A DNA stretch of 64,000 nt. It comes from Linnemannia hyalina. Taxonomy: Eukaryota; Mortierellomycota; Mortierellomycetes; Mortierellales; Mortierellaceae. The notes beneath the pieces are model-generated. The model saw nothing but the letters and a program-made list of their open reading frames with translations, made no database searches and was not told the DNA's origin. The DNA lies in the NCBI GenBank assembly GCA_019671135.1, contig JAHRHY010000001.1, positions 2,480,001 through 2,544,000 on the forward strand, written 5' to 3'. Positions within the stretch are counted from its first letter, which is position 1; each line of letters begins with the position of its first letter. The position numbers were made by a program, and so were the translations under genes. Positions 36,027 to 46,185 of this stretch are shown piece after piece.

Positions 36027-36039
36027 TTTTTGTTTTGTG

Positions 36040-36167
36040 GAGAGAAAGTGAAAAGGGAGGAGAGAAAGTGAAAAGGGAGAAGAGAAAGTGAAAAGGGAGA
36101 AGAGAAAGTGAAAAGGGAGAAGAGAAAGTGAAAAGGGAGGAGAGAAAGTGAAAAGGGAGAAGAGAAT
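36040..36167. repeat. 20-base minisatellite in the acetyltransferase leader
   Basis: Six to seven tandem copies of AGAGAAAGTGAAAAGGGAGA/G, starting 14 bases upstream of the ATG at 36026. On the coding strand this is CT/TTC-rich (TCTCCCTTTTCACTTTCTCT), the composition of a fungal pyrimidine-rich promoter or leader, so copy number could affect transcription or translation (inference). Confidence 0.92.
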
Positions 36168-36892
36168 GCCATTTATATATTAGTTTGTGTGTGGCTTAAA
36201 GGCTTGAGATACATGGTTTCGTGTACTTGATAGCAGTACTGCTTGATAGTATGATTCATAAGGCATCATCGAATTGGATGACGCTAGTGCTAGGTGGCTG
36301 ACCGTACCCTGTTAAGGGCTACCCCATGGGGCCAAGGCATGTTGCTCTTTTTTCGGGGTAGTGAGTCTCTTCTCTCTAGTTTGATTTGTCCATAGGGGTG
36401 GCGCATGAGTGTACCAGGGAATTATGCGCCAGGATGAAGAGGGTAAAGAAAAATGCAGTTACAGCGAGCCCTTTCGTTTACTTTGTGATTATACTTTGCG
36501 ATAACTTGTGCGTTCTCATTCCTTGTGCCTCCAACCGGCAAATAGCCTTTGTCCGTCCACGCAAGAATTTCCATGCCTTACTGCGTAGGTTGCTACTCTG
36601 CCTCCAGGGAATAGGTGACCTCCTGAAACACACGCGCCTAGCGCTCTCTCAATGTATCAATTGTTGGTCGCGCCTGCAAAAGTCGCGACGGAATGATAAA
36701 GAACGAGCGGATGATCAAAATATTTCACCTCACTATCTCCGTCGGAAAAAGTATCTTGGCTAGTCCTTTGCTATATGCTTTACTGCGCGTTATTTTTTTT
36801 TACCACTTTGACAGTGTAAAGAAGTCGTAGACTCAGCCGAGAAAGTAAACTGCATGTATCAAAGGAAACTGATATCGTTTTTATTATCGCGA
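36168..36892. other. Intergenic region
   Basis: Upstream region of the acetyltransferase. A plus-strand frame at 36386-36763 has no ATG at its start and no recognisable similarity. No RNA gene seen. Confidence 0.5.
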
Positions 36893-37915
36893 TTAGGGGA
36901 AGATAAAGAAATTGCCATGAGATTGTTCAATGGAGGAGTCAACAACATGAACACGATGACGGGGCAGATTTTTCATCAACCCTTGCACCTCCCTCGGGTT
37001 TAATTTCTGGGCCTCGCCTGCCTCCATCTCGTTTTCGGGCTCAAGTTGGAGCGCAAGCCCGTCTCATCTGTAAACTCTGCACTCCTTGTTGCAAGAACCG
37101 CATCCATTTCAGAGCTGAAAATTTCATAGTCGGGGATAAGGACCTGGAGCTGGGAGACGTTCAATTGTCGCAGAGTCTCAATCGGTATATCACGCCGCCA
37201 TTGAACCAGCTCAGGGAGCATCGTCTCAGTGGTACAGCGCTAAAAGCGTCCGACAATGGTTCTGATATGGTGACTTGAGCAATCTTTATGTCTAAATATG
37301 GCAAGGCGCCGGCATCAGAGGTCCTTTTTACAGATGCGCCTGAGAAAGGAGTCAACCACTTTATACAGACGAAGAGATCGCAGGGATACCAACCTGATTT
37401 ATAAAGGAGACTGGAGGTGTAAGAATCGACACCAAGATGGACCGGAGAAAGACTTCGTAGTAGGCGGGCCATCAGGTTAAGCGAAACTGGGGTCATATCG
37501 ACTAGGAGTTCAAGGTGCGTCAACCTGCGGAATGGTAGATGGGAATGTGTCCATAGACCTATTCAGGTCTAGAGACTGATTCGAAGCCTCTGTGTTGAGT
37601 ACAAGTGTCTCGAGAGTCGTGGCAGATCGACTGATGGCGGCCACGAGTAGATCAGTCGGACCAGTAGGGTAAAACAGGCCGAGATCCATCATCTTACGCA
37701 AAATAGCGGCGCCCTATGCAGTAGTATTAACATTAAGGGGACAGTAAACTCATCGTATAAATGGAACAATGTAGGATCTCAAGCTTTTAGAGTAAACGCA
37801 GAACTCGGTAGACTTTGAGATATTAAGGCTACCGTATGTTGCTATCCATAGTCTCACATCAACAAGACCGGCAAAGAGAAATAACTTCAGCCAGATGAGA
37901 GTAGTTGCCGTGTCA
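36893..37915 (-). pseudogene. Decayed family A gene, LRR C-terminus
   Basis: Minus-strand pieces match the last 350 residues of the long family A proteins in order: LAEVISLC near 37880; YPTGPTDLLVAAISRSATTLE near 37610-37680 (intact YPTGPAGLLEAAIQRSAATLE); THLELLVDM near 37500; LNVSQLQVLIPDYEIFSSEM near 37105-37165 (intact LDLSQLQVLIIDYHKFGPEM); EAQKLNPREVQG and LPRHRVHVVD near 36940-37010, then a stop at 36895-36893. Frameshifts and small deletions break the frame at least four times. The N-cassette, coiled coil and central domain are absent. It is in the same orientation as the intact gene at 31.5-34.6 kb and is probably an old tandem copy. Confidence 0.85.
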
Positions 37916-38255
37916 GGAGGGGCTTCGATCGGCAATCCATACTTTGGCCGGCCTGATGATGACAATAAGCACTTTATTACTCCCATAGTCAACATATACG
38001 GGTATTAATTTTTTTTTTGAAAGGTGCATTTGCGAACAAACACAAAAAAGTGCTCGGACTCTGGTTGGCCCTGCGATAAGTGCGAAAGAAGAAGGAAAAT
38101 GAACAGGTGCTTCGACTACAGAAGCAACTTGCGCCGCCAGAGGGCATTGGTGTCCCACTGGTGGATCCTCCCAGTGCGCCCCAAAATACATTTCAGGAGG
38201 GATATCTGCACTCTTTGCGAACCTTGTTTGCTTTTCTCCCCCTGCTACTTCTCTC
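37916..38255. other. Spacer before the next F-box relic
   Basis: Little that is recognisable; a frame near 38028-38120 holds several cysteines (KCERRRKMNRCF) that faintly recalls a zinc cluster, but it is too short to support. Confidence 0.4.
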
Positions 38256-38705
38256 ATGATGATGCGTTTCATCAAACAACGAACACAAACAACTATAGCA
38301 ACAACACAATCATCGACCACATCAGCAATCACCACAACAACACTCATACCTTAGTCTCCTCTGGATATCAACGAGATCCTCGAACTCATCTTCTCGTACC
38401 TCGACAACCACACCCTCTCCGTCTCTGTCGTCCTCGTCTGCTGGCGGTGGCGCCTCTTGAACCAGAACCGGCTCATTCGAGAGGTCTATTGGCATGAGGA
38501 CTGGAAGTCCTCCAGGAGGGAGCGCGCTGTGCGCAGGTTACCTGGTGCTGGACGACTCCATTGCTGCCTCCCCATTGATAGCACACAGGCGCAGAATGAT
38601 ATCGACAAATACTTTATCCGCGCGGTCCTTGGGCGCCTTGAGGCTGAGTACGGGAAGCAAGTGGCACAAAGGAAACGAGACGCTGCACTCAACAGCACCA
38701 ACATC

Positions 38706-38745
<40 letters not shown>

Positions 38746-40366
38746 GTAGGCGTCAGTCGACTTTTGGACATGGACGACAACCATGATGCCGATGGCAATG
38801 GGAATGGCGACACTTTACGACTTTACGCCCCTTAGAGAGCTGAATCTCTTCATCCACTTTATTAACAGCAATTCGCTCAACACTTTTCCCTTCCCGCCTT
38901 CTCTCACCAACTTGTCGATCGCCATCAGGTCCGCGTTTTTCTCCGAGTTCGACCTAAGCAGGATATTCAGGAGGTGTCCTTTGCTGGAGAGTGTGTCTGT
39001 GGATACGCATGGGACACCTGGAGTCACGTTGACCTGGTCAGCCCCTTTTGAACCAACAACAACAACACAGCAATACAGTCGCTGCCTCTCCGGTCTTTGG
39101 TTCTCTCCCACACCCCGCTCGCGCAAGCCCACCTCGAGCTCAAATTAAAGAACATGATGTGGGACAGCGGGAGATATGATTGGATGCGACTCTCTGCATG
39201 TGTACGCACCAACAACATCACCCTCGACAGCTCACACTTTTCAATGCATGGAGTCGATATGACACTGGAGGAGAGGGAGCATTTCTTGACGGAGGTGCAT
39301 CCACGGTCGACGAGGGAGTTGACACTCTGGGCGCTGGATGTGGCGCCTCAGTTGCTGCAGACCTTTTTCCTTCCGCCTACCCACCTTACGTCTCTGGAGC
39401 TATACTGGAAGCCGACAACGATAATGCGTTCGTCGGTCTTGGCATACTCAAATCTACAGGAACTTGCCCATGCCTCGGGACTCGTTCACCAATATCTCTG
39501 TGAATCTGATTATCTTGTGCACCTTACGACTCTGAAGACGGCGATACAGCACGAGGATTTGGATCTTTTTAGTCGAGCAGCGTATGTTGATCTGGACAAG
39601 GGCTTTGACAACAGGACCTTGCAGGAGACCACATTTCAACACCTGTCGTCTGCTCCCCGTGCCTTTGCCTCTCCCTCGTCTCCTCCTTCTCTTCCTGTGG
39701 TTTGGCGTTGCCGTGGCCTCCACACCCTGCACATCGAGGTCCTTTGTCCCAAAAAGTACCTATTCGAACACCCGGTCCAAAATCGAATTGTCTACGGCTA
39801 CATCTCCCGAGTGTGCCCGCTTCTCAAGGATCTGGAAATCTGTCTCCCGCATGATGATCAACCTAATGCGGGGGGATGTCTGGACTTGAAGGCAGGGCTT
39901 TGTCTGCTTGGTCGGTTGACGTACCTGCAGAGACTGAGGGTACACCAAACACCATGGATGTGACTGTGGGTTGTAAGGAGTGGGATGTGAACTGGATCTT
40001 GGATTCTGGGAGGAAGAGTGTGTTGTCTAGGATGAGTCGACAGAAGGAAGTTAAAGGGTGGCGGAATTGGAGGTTTAATGAGGATCGAGTAGAGGCTGAG
40101 CGAGCACAAGTTCGACAGTTGTCAACGGGAAGTGGACCCAGCAACAGCAACAACAGGAGCACAGACACTGCCATATTGAATCGGCTCAGGAATCTAGGGC
40201 TACTACTGGACGTGGAAGAGATGATCAATGAGATGGATGTCGAAGAGTGTCAACTTCTGCCGAACCTTGAAAGGCTGTCGTTCAAGTACCCGATCATGCT
40301 GCGACCGGAGGAAGAGCTGCGGCGTATGTTTCCGTTAAATAGACTTGATAGGTGGCGGAAGCATTG
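38256..40366 (+). pseudogene. F-box/LRR pseudogene, nearly full length
   Basis: Homologous end to end with the 27.9-kb gene. A start cluster at 38256-38264 (MMMRFIKQ) leads in frame to a TAG at 38352-38354, directly before the F-box (SPLDINEILELIFSYLDNHT, VLVCWRWRLLNQN). LPGAGRLHCC follows. The frame then shifts after a perfect AAC microsatellite (about 38704-38745), again near 39080 and again near 39940, within an RVTPNTMD region. Pieces in order: FIHFINSNSLNTFPFPPSLT; LKNMMWDSGRYDWMRL; TSLELYWKP; WRCRGLHTLHIEV; GYISRVCPLLKDLEI; LRNLGLLLDVEEMINEMD; stop at 40364-40366. The many well-kept codons show recent death. If the nonsense codon and shifts were assembly errors the gene would be intact, but four separate errors are unlikely. 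Confidence 0.85.
38704..38745 (+). repeat. AAC microsatellite inside F-box pseudogene
   Basis: About 13 perfect AAC units encode polyasparagine; the reading frame is lost shortly after it. Confidence 0.9.
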
Positions 40367-41280
40367 AGTTCTGTGAGAGAAAATAAAATGTGTTCGCGTT
40401 TGAACATAATGTGTATCGCTACAATGACATTTTTTTCACGTCGCTGTGGCAGGAAATGTTCGACTTCTGAACACGTCAGTCATCAATCCCGACCAAGAAG
40501 CACTGAACAGCAGGCGATCATGAACATTGTTGTGTGTCTCCGCTAGTGGCTTGGATTAGTCTGGCCTGGCACGATGGCACGATTTGTGGGTACGTGGCAA
40601 AAGGCCTGCAGGGCTCGGAGAGGAGAACATAAGCGGATTCGCTGTGTTGTCTTGTTATGTTGGCTTCTCTTAGTACCTCTTATCCTTCCTTCTACTCCCG
40701 GCGGTGTCCACATGTGAGCAGCAACAATCCGCCCTGGGAGTGTCCAGGTACTGGATATCCAATAAGAGGTCTTACAGAATGATTAGTGCTTGAGACTGAT
40801 AGGCACCTTTGGTGTGATCAAACGACGATCGCCTCAGAAGTCGTTGCAACCCCGATCGGGTCGCTGTGAGTACCACCAATTATTCTTCACTGGTGTGCCT
40901 TTCTAACTCTAAAAGTTAGGCAGCGAGGCAATCAACAAACCGCACCGCCGAGGAAAAGTACGATACAAAGGCTCTTCTCCCTAACGTGGGCTTAGCTACC
41001 ATGAACCAATTAGTCCGTGGTAACTAGCGACGTAGCAGACGCCACTCGTGCATAACTTCAACTGATTTCTCTTGACTCATTCACCTTACTTTGTAATCTT
41101 CCTCCTTCACAACGTCATTGTTCATTCCTCTTCACAGCCCACCCTCATCTCTAATCCCGTCTTCACCTTCACCCACTACATTGCTCACGCATTACTTCTT
41201 CCACTTTTGTCTTTCGCCAGCTCTTCTTTTCAGGACTGCCATCCTTGTTCTCTACCAGCCCAATAACAGGACCTTTATTC
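40367..41280. other. Intergenic region, no gene recognised
   Basis: Includes a GC-richer stretch at 40690-41040. I compared it by eye with tRNA, 5S, U1, U2, U3, U5 and U6 consensus motifs and found no match. From 41080 the DNA becomes CT-rich, the leader of the F-box fragment that follows. Confidence 0.45.
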
Positions 41281-41440
41281 CCTCTTCCTCCACGACTCGA
41301 CTTTCCCCCCTGGACATCCCGGAACTGCTCGAGAAATCTTCTTGCATATCAACCGCTACACCATCGCAAGGACTGTCGTTCTCGTTTGTCGACAATGGTT
41401 CCTCCTCAACCAACACCATCTGCACCGAGAGGTAGCCTGG
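41281..41440 (+). pseudogene. Displaced 5' (F-box) end of a split F-box/LRR gene
   Basis: TTRLSPLDIPELLEK, then after a one-base frameshift IFLHINRYTIARTVVLVCRQ and WFLLNQHHLHREVAW, a standard family F-box. The similarity stops at the codon for W (41438-41440). The next expected part of the family sequence (HE.WK...A..RLPGA.RL) is found at 43679 onward. So this fragment and 43679-45395 look like two ends of one gene separated by about 2.2 kb. The frameshift in the F-box means it is dead either way. Confidence 0.75.
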
Positions 41441-41537
41441 GACTTACACTCTTATTTAATCTATTTGACGCCAAATCTCATACTCTTATGACACTCTTAT
41501 TAACCTCTTATTTAATCAAGTTGACACCAATTCTCCC

Positions 41538-41540
<3 letters not shown>

Positions 41541-41586
<46 letters not shown>
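41541..41586. repeat. CT dinucleotide microsatellite
   Basis: More than 20 perfect CT units, about 100 bases upstream of the zinc-finger frame. Confidence 0.95.
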
Positions 41587-41590
<4 letters not shown>

Positions 41591-41684
41591 ACTCTTTCTC
41601 ACTCCATCTACCCTCCATAACATCCCATCCAAACATGTCCCACTCGCAGGCCCCACAGAACAGCCTCGTGTTGTGTCGGCATCG

Positions 41685-41987
41685 ATGAAGCCAGTTCCTA
41701 CAACGATGCAGCTGTTGCTCTGCCCTGTCTGCAGTCGAGCCTTTAAGCCAAGTAAGAACCAGAACACTAACTTGCGTCGTCATCTTCAGAACATTCACAA
41801 CATGTCGCCAACGACGCACCCCCGCAAGTGCAAATGGGACTCGATACCTGACGGCCGCGTCAAGGACGACAAGGACCGCAAGGAGCGCACTCGCAAGAGC
41901 AAACGTCTTTCGGCTCGCAAGACCCGCCCCCGCCGCAAGGCCGAGGAGGCAGCCTTAGGGTTGTGCATGCTCAGTCAGGCGGTCTAA
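41685..41987 (+). CDS. Small C2H2-type zinc-finger protein
   Basis: A 100-residue frame from the ATG at 41685 (MKPVPTTMQ). Residues 12-39 carry LCPVCSRAFKPSKNQNTNLR then RHLQNIHN: the C-x2-C and H-x4-H ligands of a C2H2 finger with a 15-residue spacing between second Cys and first His. The C-terminal half is strongly basic (RKERTRKSKRLSARKTRPRR), a possible nuclear-localisation or DNA-binding tail. A single finger with a basic tail suggests a nucleic-acid-binding role; the target is unknown. It lies inside the DNA that splits the F-box gene, so it may have arrived with that insertion. Codon third positions are GC-rich in the second half, which supports real coding. Whether upstream in-frame sequence adds an exon is unclear. 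Confidence 0.6.
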   Translation: MKPVPTTMQLLLCPVCSRAFKPSKNQNTNLRRHLQNIHNMSPTTHPRKCKWDSIPDGRVKDDKDRKERTRKSKRLSARKTRPRRKAEEAALGLCMLSQAV

Positions 41988-42705
41988 GACAAAAGAAATT
42001 TTACACTGACAAAAGGCTGCCCCCCCCCCCCCCCCACCGCCACAGGCTGCCTCCCCCCAAAGTTGGTGGCAGAAAAATTATACTAATAATAAGGGAATCT
42101 GATGCTGATTGCATTCTTTGTGTCGGTCAGCAAAGATACTATGTCCATGTGCCCCAATCGTCAGAACAGCGAAAAGGGAGGTCCAATTCTCACAGAGTGT
42201 GGCAGCAGCGAGGATGCAGAGAGGTCAAGTTTTCACAAACGCAAGACAAAAAAAACGGCCAGTTCTCACAAATGCAAGACCGGCCAAACCACCGAAATCG
42301 CGCTCAGCTCTTAAGGTTATGCCAAAAGCAGCCACTATGAGCCACCAAGTAAGCCGGGGGAGGGTGGCCCATTTCGATGTTTAAAAGTATAAGAAAAAGT
42401 AAGTCAACACGATCATTAAAATAAATTAATTAACACAAATATGTCAACAAGGATGCTTTAGACGAACTTCTATCTAGGGGACTTGGAGCAGGCACCAAAG
42501 TGAAAATGCTAAGCCACAAAATTCACTTCAATTCTGCTTCCTACATCATTTCAAAGGCATCTCTGGCCAGACCTGCTCGAACAAGGAAAGAAAGGTGGTT
42601 GGTGAGCAGGCGCCAAAAGTGAAAGCTAAGCCACAAAACTTACAATAATTGCCAAGGCGTGAGAACGTCATCTCTCCTCCACTTCCTAACATTCATTCTT
42701 CACCA
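41988..42705. other. Non-coding stretch with poly-C and short repeats
   Basis: Holds a run of about 16 C (42020-42035), three imperfect TTCTCACA/CGCAAGAC-type short repeats (42180-42290), and a direct repeat described separately. No gene is recognised. Confidence 0.5.
42489..42640. repeat. Pair of direct repeats about 115 bases apart
   Basis: GAGCAGGCACCAAAGTGAAA near 42487, followed by GCTAAGCCACAAAA, recurs near 42605 as GAGCAGGCGCCAAAAGTGAAA with the same GCTAAGCCACAAAA. The second copy ends about 65 bases before the start of the secreted-protein gene, so they could be promoter elements or the footprints of a small insertion. Confidence 0.6.
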
Positions 42706-43020
42706 ATGCAGGACAAGCGAATCATCGTCTTGGTGTCACTGGCCTTATTAGTTGCTAGTACTTTAGCAGATGTGACGGCTCGGGAGAAACGGGAGAAATG
42801 GTATCATTCGGGAAAAGATGATTGTAATGGCGATCGTAAATGCCTGGAAGATCTCGTCTCGTATGGTGGTTGGGAGCTGGACGACCTGTTTTCTGAAAAC
42901 GATCTCAGCCCTCTAATTATTTTTTTCAGAGACGGACCTTGGGAGGACAGCTTCTGCGAGTTCATCCCAAAATCACCCCGCATTTCAGAGTGCGTACTGG
43001 GTCATGGGTCACCCACATAA
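42706..43020 (+). CDS. Small secreted protein, four cysteines
   Basis: A 104-residue frame from the ATG at 42706. Residues 1-21 are a clear signal peptide (MQDKRIIVLVSLALLVASTLADV: short charged start, hydrophobic core, A-D cleavage region). The mature part of about 83 residues has four cysteines (DDCNGDRKCLED, SFCEF, ISECVLG), consistent with two disulfides. No membrane anchor is present. Not recognised as a known family. Its size and cysteines fit a secreted effector-like or antimicrobial-type protein, but function is unknown. It sits within the DNA separating the two F-box gene parts, beside the zinc-finger frame. Confidence 0.72.
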   Translation: MQDKRIIVLVSLALLVASTLADVTAREKREKWYHSGKDDCNGDRKCLEDLVSYGGWELDDLFSENDLSPLIIFFRDGPWEDSFCEFIPKSPRISECVLGHGSPT

Positions 43021-43678
43021 AGACGCACCACAATCAACCTCCTATCTATAAACAATAACTCTTGGACTTCTATCATATCCGACATTTTAAAATGACACTC
43101 TTTTGCAATAAGGATATCCGTCTTTGTTTCGCTCCTTACCTTTAAAAATATATTTCTTTTTAACCTCGATGAACAAGCAGAGATAATGGGATGTATGTTT
43201 GTTTTTGTTTGTTGTATTGGAGAGATAGAAGGAAGAAAGAACAGAGTGAGTTAGAAAGCAGAGAACAGGAAGGAGCAGAGGATGAGACGATCGGTTGCAG
43301 TCTGAGGAACAAGAACAGGAGAACAGACGGGTTATTCTAGTATTCCCTAACTCGCATAGAGCTTGCTCGAGATAAACAAGAAAAACTTCAAGTGTAAGAT
43401 AACACTGTGGACAAATTGCGACTGGCATCAAGTTACACTACCAGGGAAAGAAAGATAGCGCCTTTGCTCTCACAACGCCTTTGTCTCTTTTCACCGAGGA
43501 CTTGTCCAACGGCTCACAAACATGGGACGAGGTACGAGGTGGGAAGCCCACTTCATGTCCCGCCTTTCCCATCCCCCAGTGTAGTTTTTGCCTCGCGATG
43601 CACTTACACGGATGGTGAGGCCTTATGTTTAGCACTTTTTTCTTTTGTCTTTGGACTTGCCGAGAAAATAAAGATAGT
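43021..43678. other. Right part of the DNA splitting the F-box gene
   Basis: 3' flank of the secreted-protein gene followed by DNA without a recognisable gene, up to the abrupt resumption of F-box gene sequence at 43679. Confidence 0.45.
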
Positions 43679-45395
43679 CACGAGACCTGGAAGCCTGTTG
43701 AGCCCAAGAAGGCTCTAAAACGACTGCCCGGTGCCGAGCGACTCGCCATCCACACTCTCCAATGGGAAAAAAGGTGGCAGGGTCACAATGTCCATAGTGC
43801 GGTCAAGGCCCTCCAGAAACCACCACACCCTCTGTGGTTGACTTAGCCATCCTTCCTTCACCTTGGGCACCGACGACACACGCAAGCGACATACATCGCG
43901 GAAACGTTGCATCGGCCCCTTCGAGAGATAGTCTTGATGATGACCGACGATTTTAGCGCACCGATCGACTGCTTCCCTTACCCATCGACGTTACGAAGCC
44001 TGACGATTGAAAGAGAAATTGGAAAATATTTTGACCTCGGCAAGATCTTGGCCATGTGTCTGCTCCTGGAGTCCTTGCACCTACTTTCCCACTGGGTCTG
44101 TCATCTCTACGGAACTTGGACGAGTCTAAGAAATGAACTCCTTCCTACTCGTCTGCCACTGCGCTCCCTGGTTCTGAAGCAATCACAAATCTATCAGGAG
44201 TGGGTCGAGGACTTGCTGAAGGCCACCTCCGACCTTGAGGATCTCCAACTGATTATGATCTCGAATGCGCACACTCATCCTTGGGACTGGCCTCGATTCT
44301 CTCGGCACCTACAGACGCTCTCCCTCCCACTCAAGCAGTTCCATTACTCGATGATGTGGACTGTCTGGGCAAACGACAAACAAGAGGAGGAGATCTTTGC
44401 AACCTGTCCCCAAGCGCAAGAACGGACCTTTCTTGCCCATCATTTGACGCCAAGGATTGCAGAGTGTCTAAAGGATCAGCTAATAGCTTTGACCACCCTC
44501 AACATTATCCTCCCCAGTTTTGTTCACTGCTACCGCGACGGATATTTACCTCAGTACCAGGTACACACCCATAATCTGGCACCAGCTCCTCTGCGAATGC
44601 CCAAACCTCCGCCACCTCAAGACGCTCAAGATGCCTTACATGGTCGAGTATATGGACCTTCATCGCCGCAACAGCATGCTCCCACCGATAGAAGACCCCC
44701 ATTCTCAACCTCATGTGCAACCTGTCCCCGGGATCTGGATCTGCCGCGGCTTGGAAACACTCTACCTCGACCTCCACATCCACGACAACACCCGCAAGGG
44801 TATCGCCTACGGATATGTTGCCAGAGTCTACCCGGACCTACAAGACCTCCGGATCTCGTTCCCTGAATACTGCAACTTTGGAGGTGGACGCGAGTTCGGC
44901 TGGCAAAGACCTTTTCTTCTGGAGGAAGGTCTTTGTTTGTTGTCGAGACTCGTGCGACTGGAGCGTCTTCGGGTGGAGAACAGGAAGGTGGAGTGTGAGA
45001 TTGCGGAGCTGAATTGGTTGTGTCGGTCTGGTCATGCTGCGGAGCATCGAGCAAGGAGGCGAAAGATTGTTGATGGGTGGACGTCAAGACTGGAGGAGGA
45101 AGCTGTCATGGAAGCCGCTCGTTTGGAGAACATTGCGAGGGCCTCCATGGATATTATTGGAGTGGGAGCCGACGATGAGGCGCTAATGGCAAGTCTGAGC
45201 AATCTTGGTTTGCTCCAGGACGTGAAGGACACGATGGCAGAGATAGACGCGGACAAGTCTGTGTGCCTTCCTGAACTTAAGCAAGTCGCCTGTGGTAATC
45301 ATTTGGAACAACGACCCGAGAAGGAAATAAGATCTCTGTTCCATGTCGCGCCTCCTACACTAAAAGAGAAATGGCTCAAAAAGAGCAGAGGTTGA
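43679..45395 (+). pseudogene. F-box/LRR gene lacking its F-box, one frameshift
   Basis: Begins HETWKPVEPKKALKRLPGAE, the region directly after the F-box in relatives (HEDWKSSRRERAVRRLPGAG at 38.5 kb). A stop follows at about 43844, then good LRR coding from about 43885 (ATYIAETLHRPLREIVLMMT) to 44515. Near 44515-44540 the frame shifts once, then continues to the stop at 45393-45395 with family landmarks IWICRGLETLYLDLHIHDNT, GYVARVYPDLQDLRI, LLSRLVRLERLRV, NLGLLQDVKDTMAEID and RPEKEIRSLF. The F-box itself is at 41281-41440. Either a recently broken gene, or a shorter expressed gene starting at an internal ATG near 43937; the frameshift argues for a pseudogene. Confidence 0.8.
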
Positions 45396-46185
45396 TCTGT
45401 AAATAAATGAAGGTGTCTGATTGAAACGCGCTCTAAGTGCAACGTCAAATTATGGTAGCGATATGAATCATTATCGCGCAAAAGGTTGCCAGGGTTCAAC
45501 CACACGAACTCGGTTACGGGGCAACGGAGACCGACAAGGTGTGTTGCTGGAGGTGGAAGAGAAAGGTGAGGGTAGCAAAAGGGAAGGTGGTGGGGGAAGA
45601 GGAACAAAAGGAGAGGAGGGTGGGATAAGGGAGGGGAAGAGTATGGCAACTATGGGCGTGCTCAAGACAGAGATACTAGCCATAGCACTCATTTAACTCT
45701 TTCGTCGATCATTGCTGACTGCATATCTCTCCACGGGCCTCTTTAGTTCACGCAAGATTAAGTTTGACAACACTATTTGGAGAACCTATTACAATGTGTG
45801 CTTTGCCAAGGACATTGATATTGCTTAGACGAAGTCTGGACACTCGGGCGCTTTCTTCAACTGTTCTTTGAACGAAGAATGCCACAAAGGTGTGAATAGC
45901 CCGACTGCAGAGATAGGAAAATGGAATATTGATGAAAGGGTGGTTCCTGAACGAATGATTGTCCACTACTAAGCCACAGTCGATCGCACAACAATTTGAG
46001 GCTATGAGTTGGCGGCCGTTTTCTTCCTTTATACTTTTCTACGCGAACAAGGAAACTGATCCCCTGGCGACCCATTTCAAGCAGGCAGCCAACATTCTCC
46101 TCGGGACACATCAGGAAGGGCAACTCATCGATAAAACACGCGAACAAGACGCACTCGGCTGTCATCACCAACGCACACTTACGAC
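45396..46185. other. Intergenic region upstream of the BCS1-like gene
   Basis: 3' flank of the F-box relic and promoter of the BCS1-like gene. Contains a purine-rich (GGAAGAGG) stretch at 45550-45650. No gene is recognised. Confidence 0.5.

Noticed and set aside
36386..36763. 125-codon plus-strand frame upstream of the acetyltransferase
   Set aside because: Starts at TTG, has no homology to any family in the window, and shows no coding-like composition.
40690..41040. GC-richer stretch considered as a structural RNA or snRNA
   Set aside because: Checked by eye against tRNA, 5S, U1, U2, U3, U5 and U6 signature motifs; none matched.
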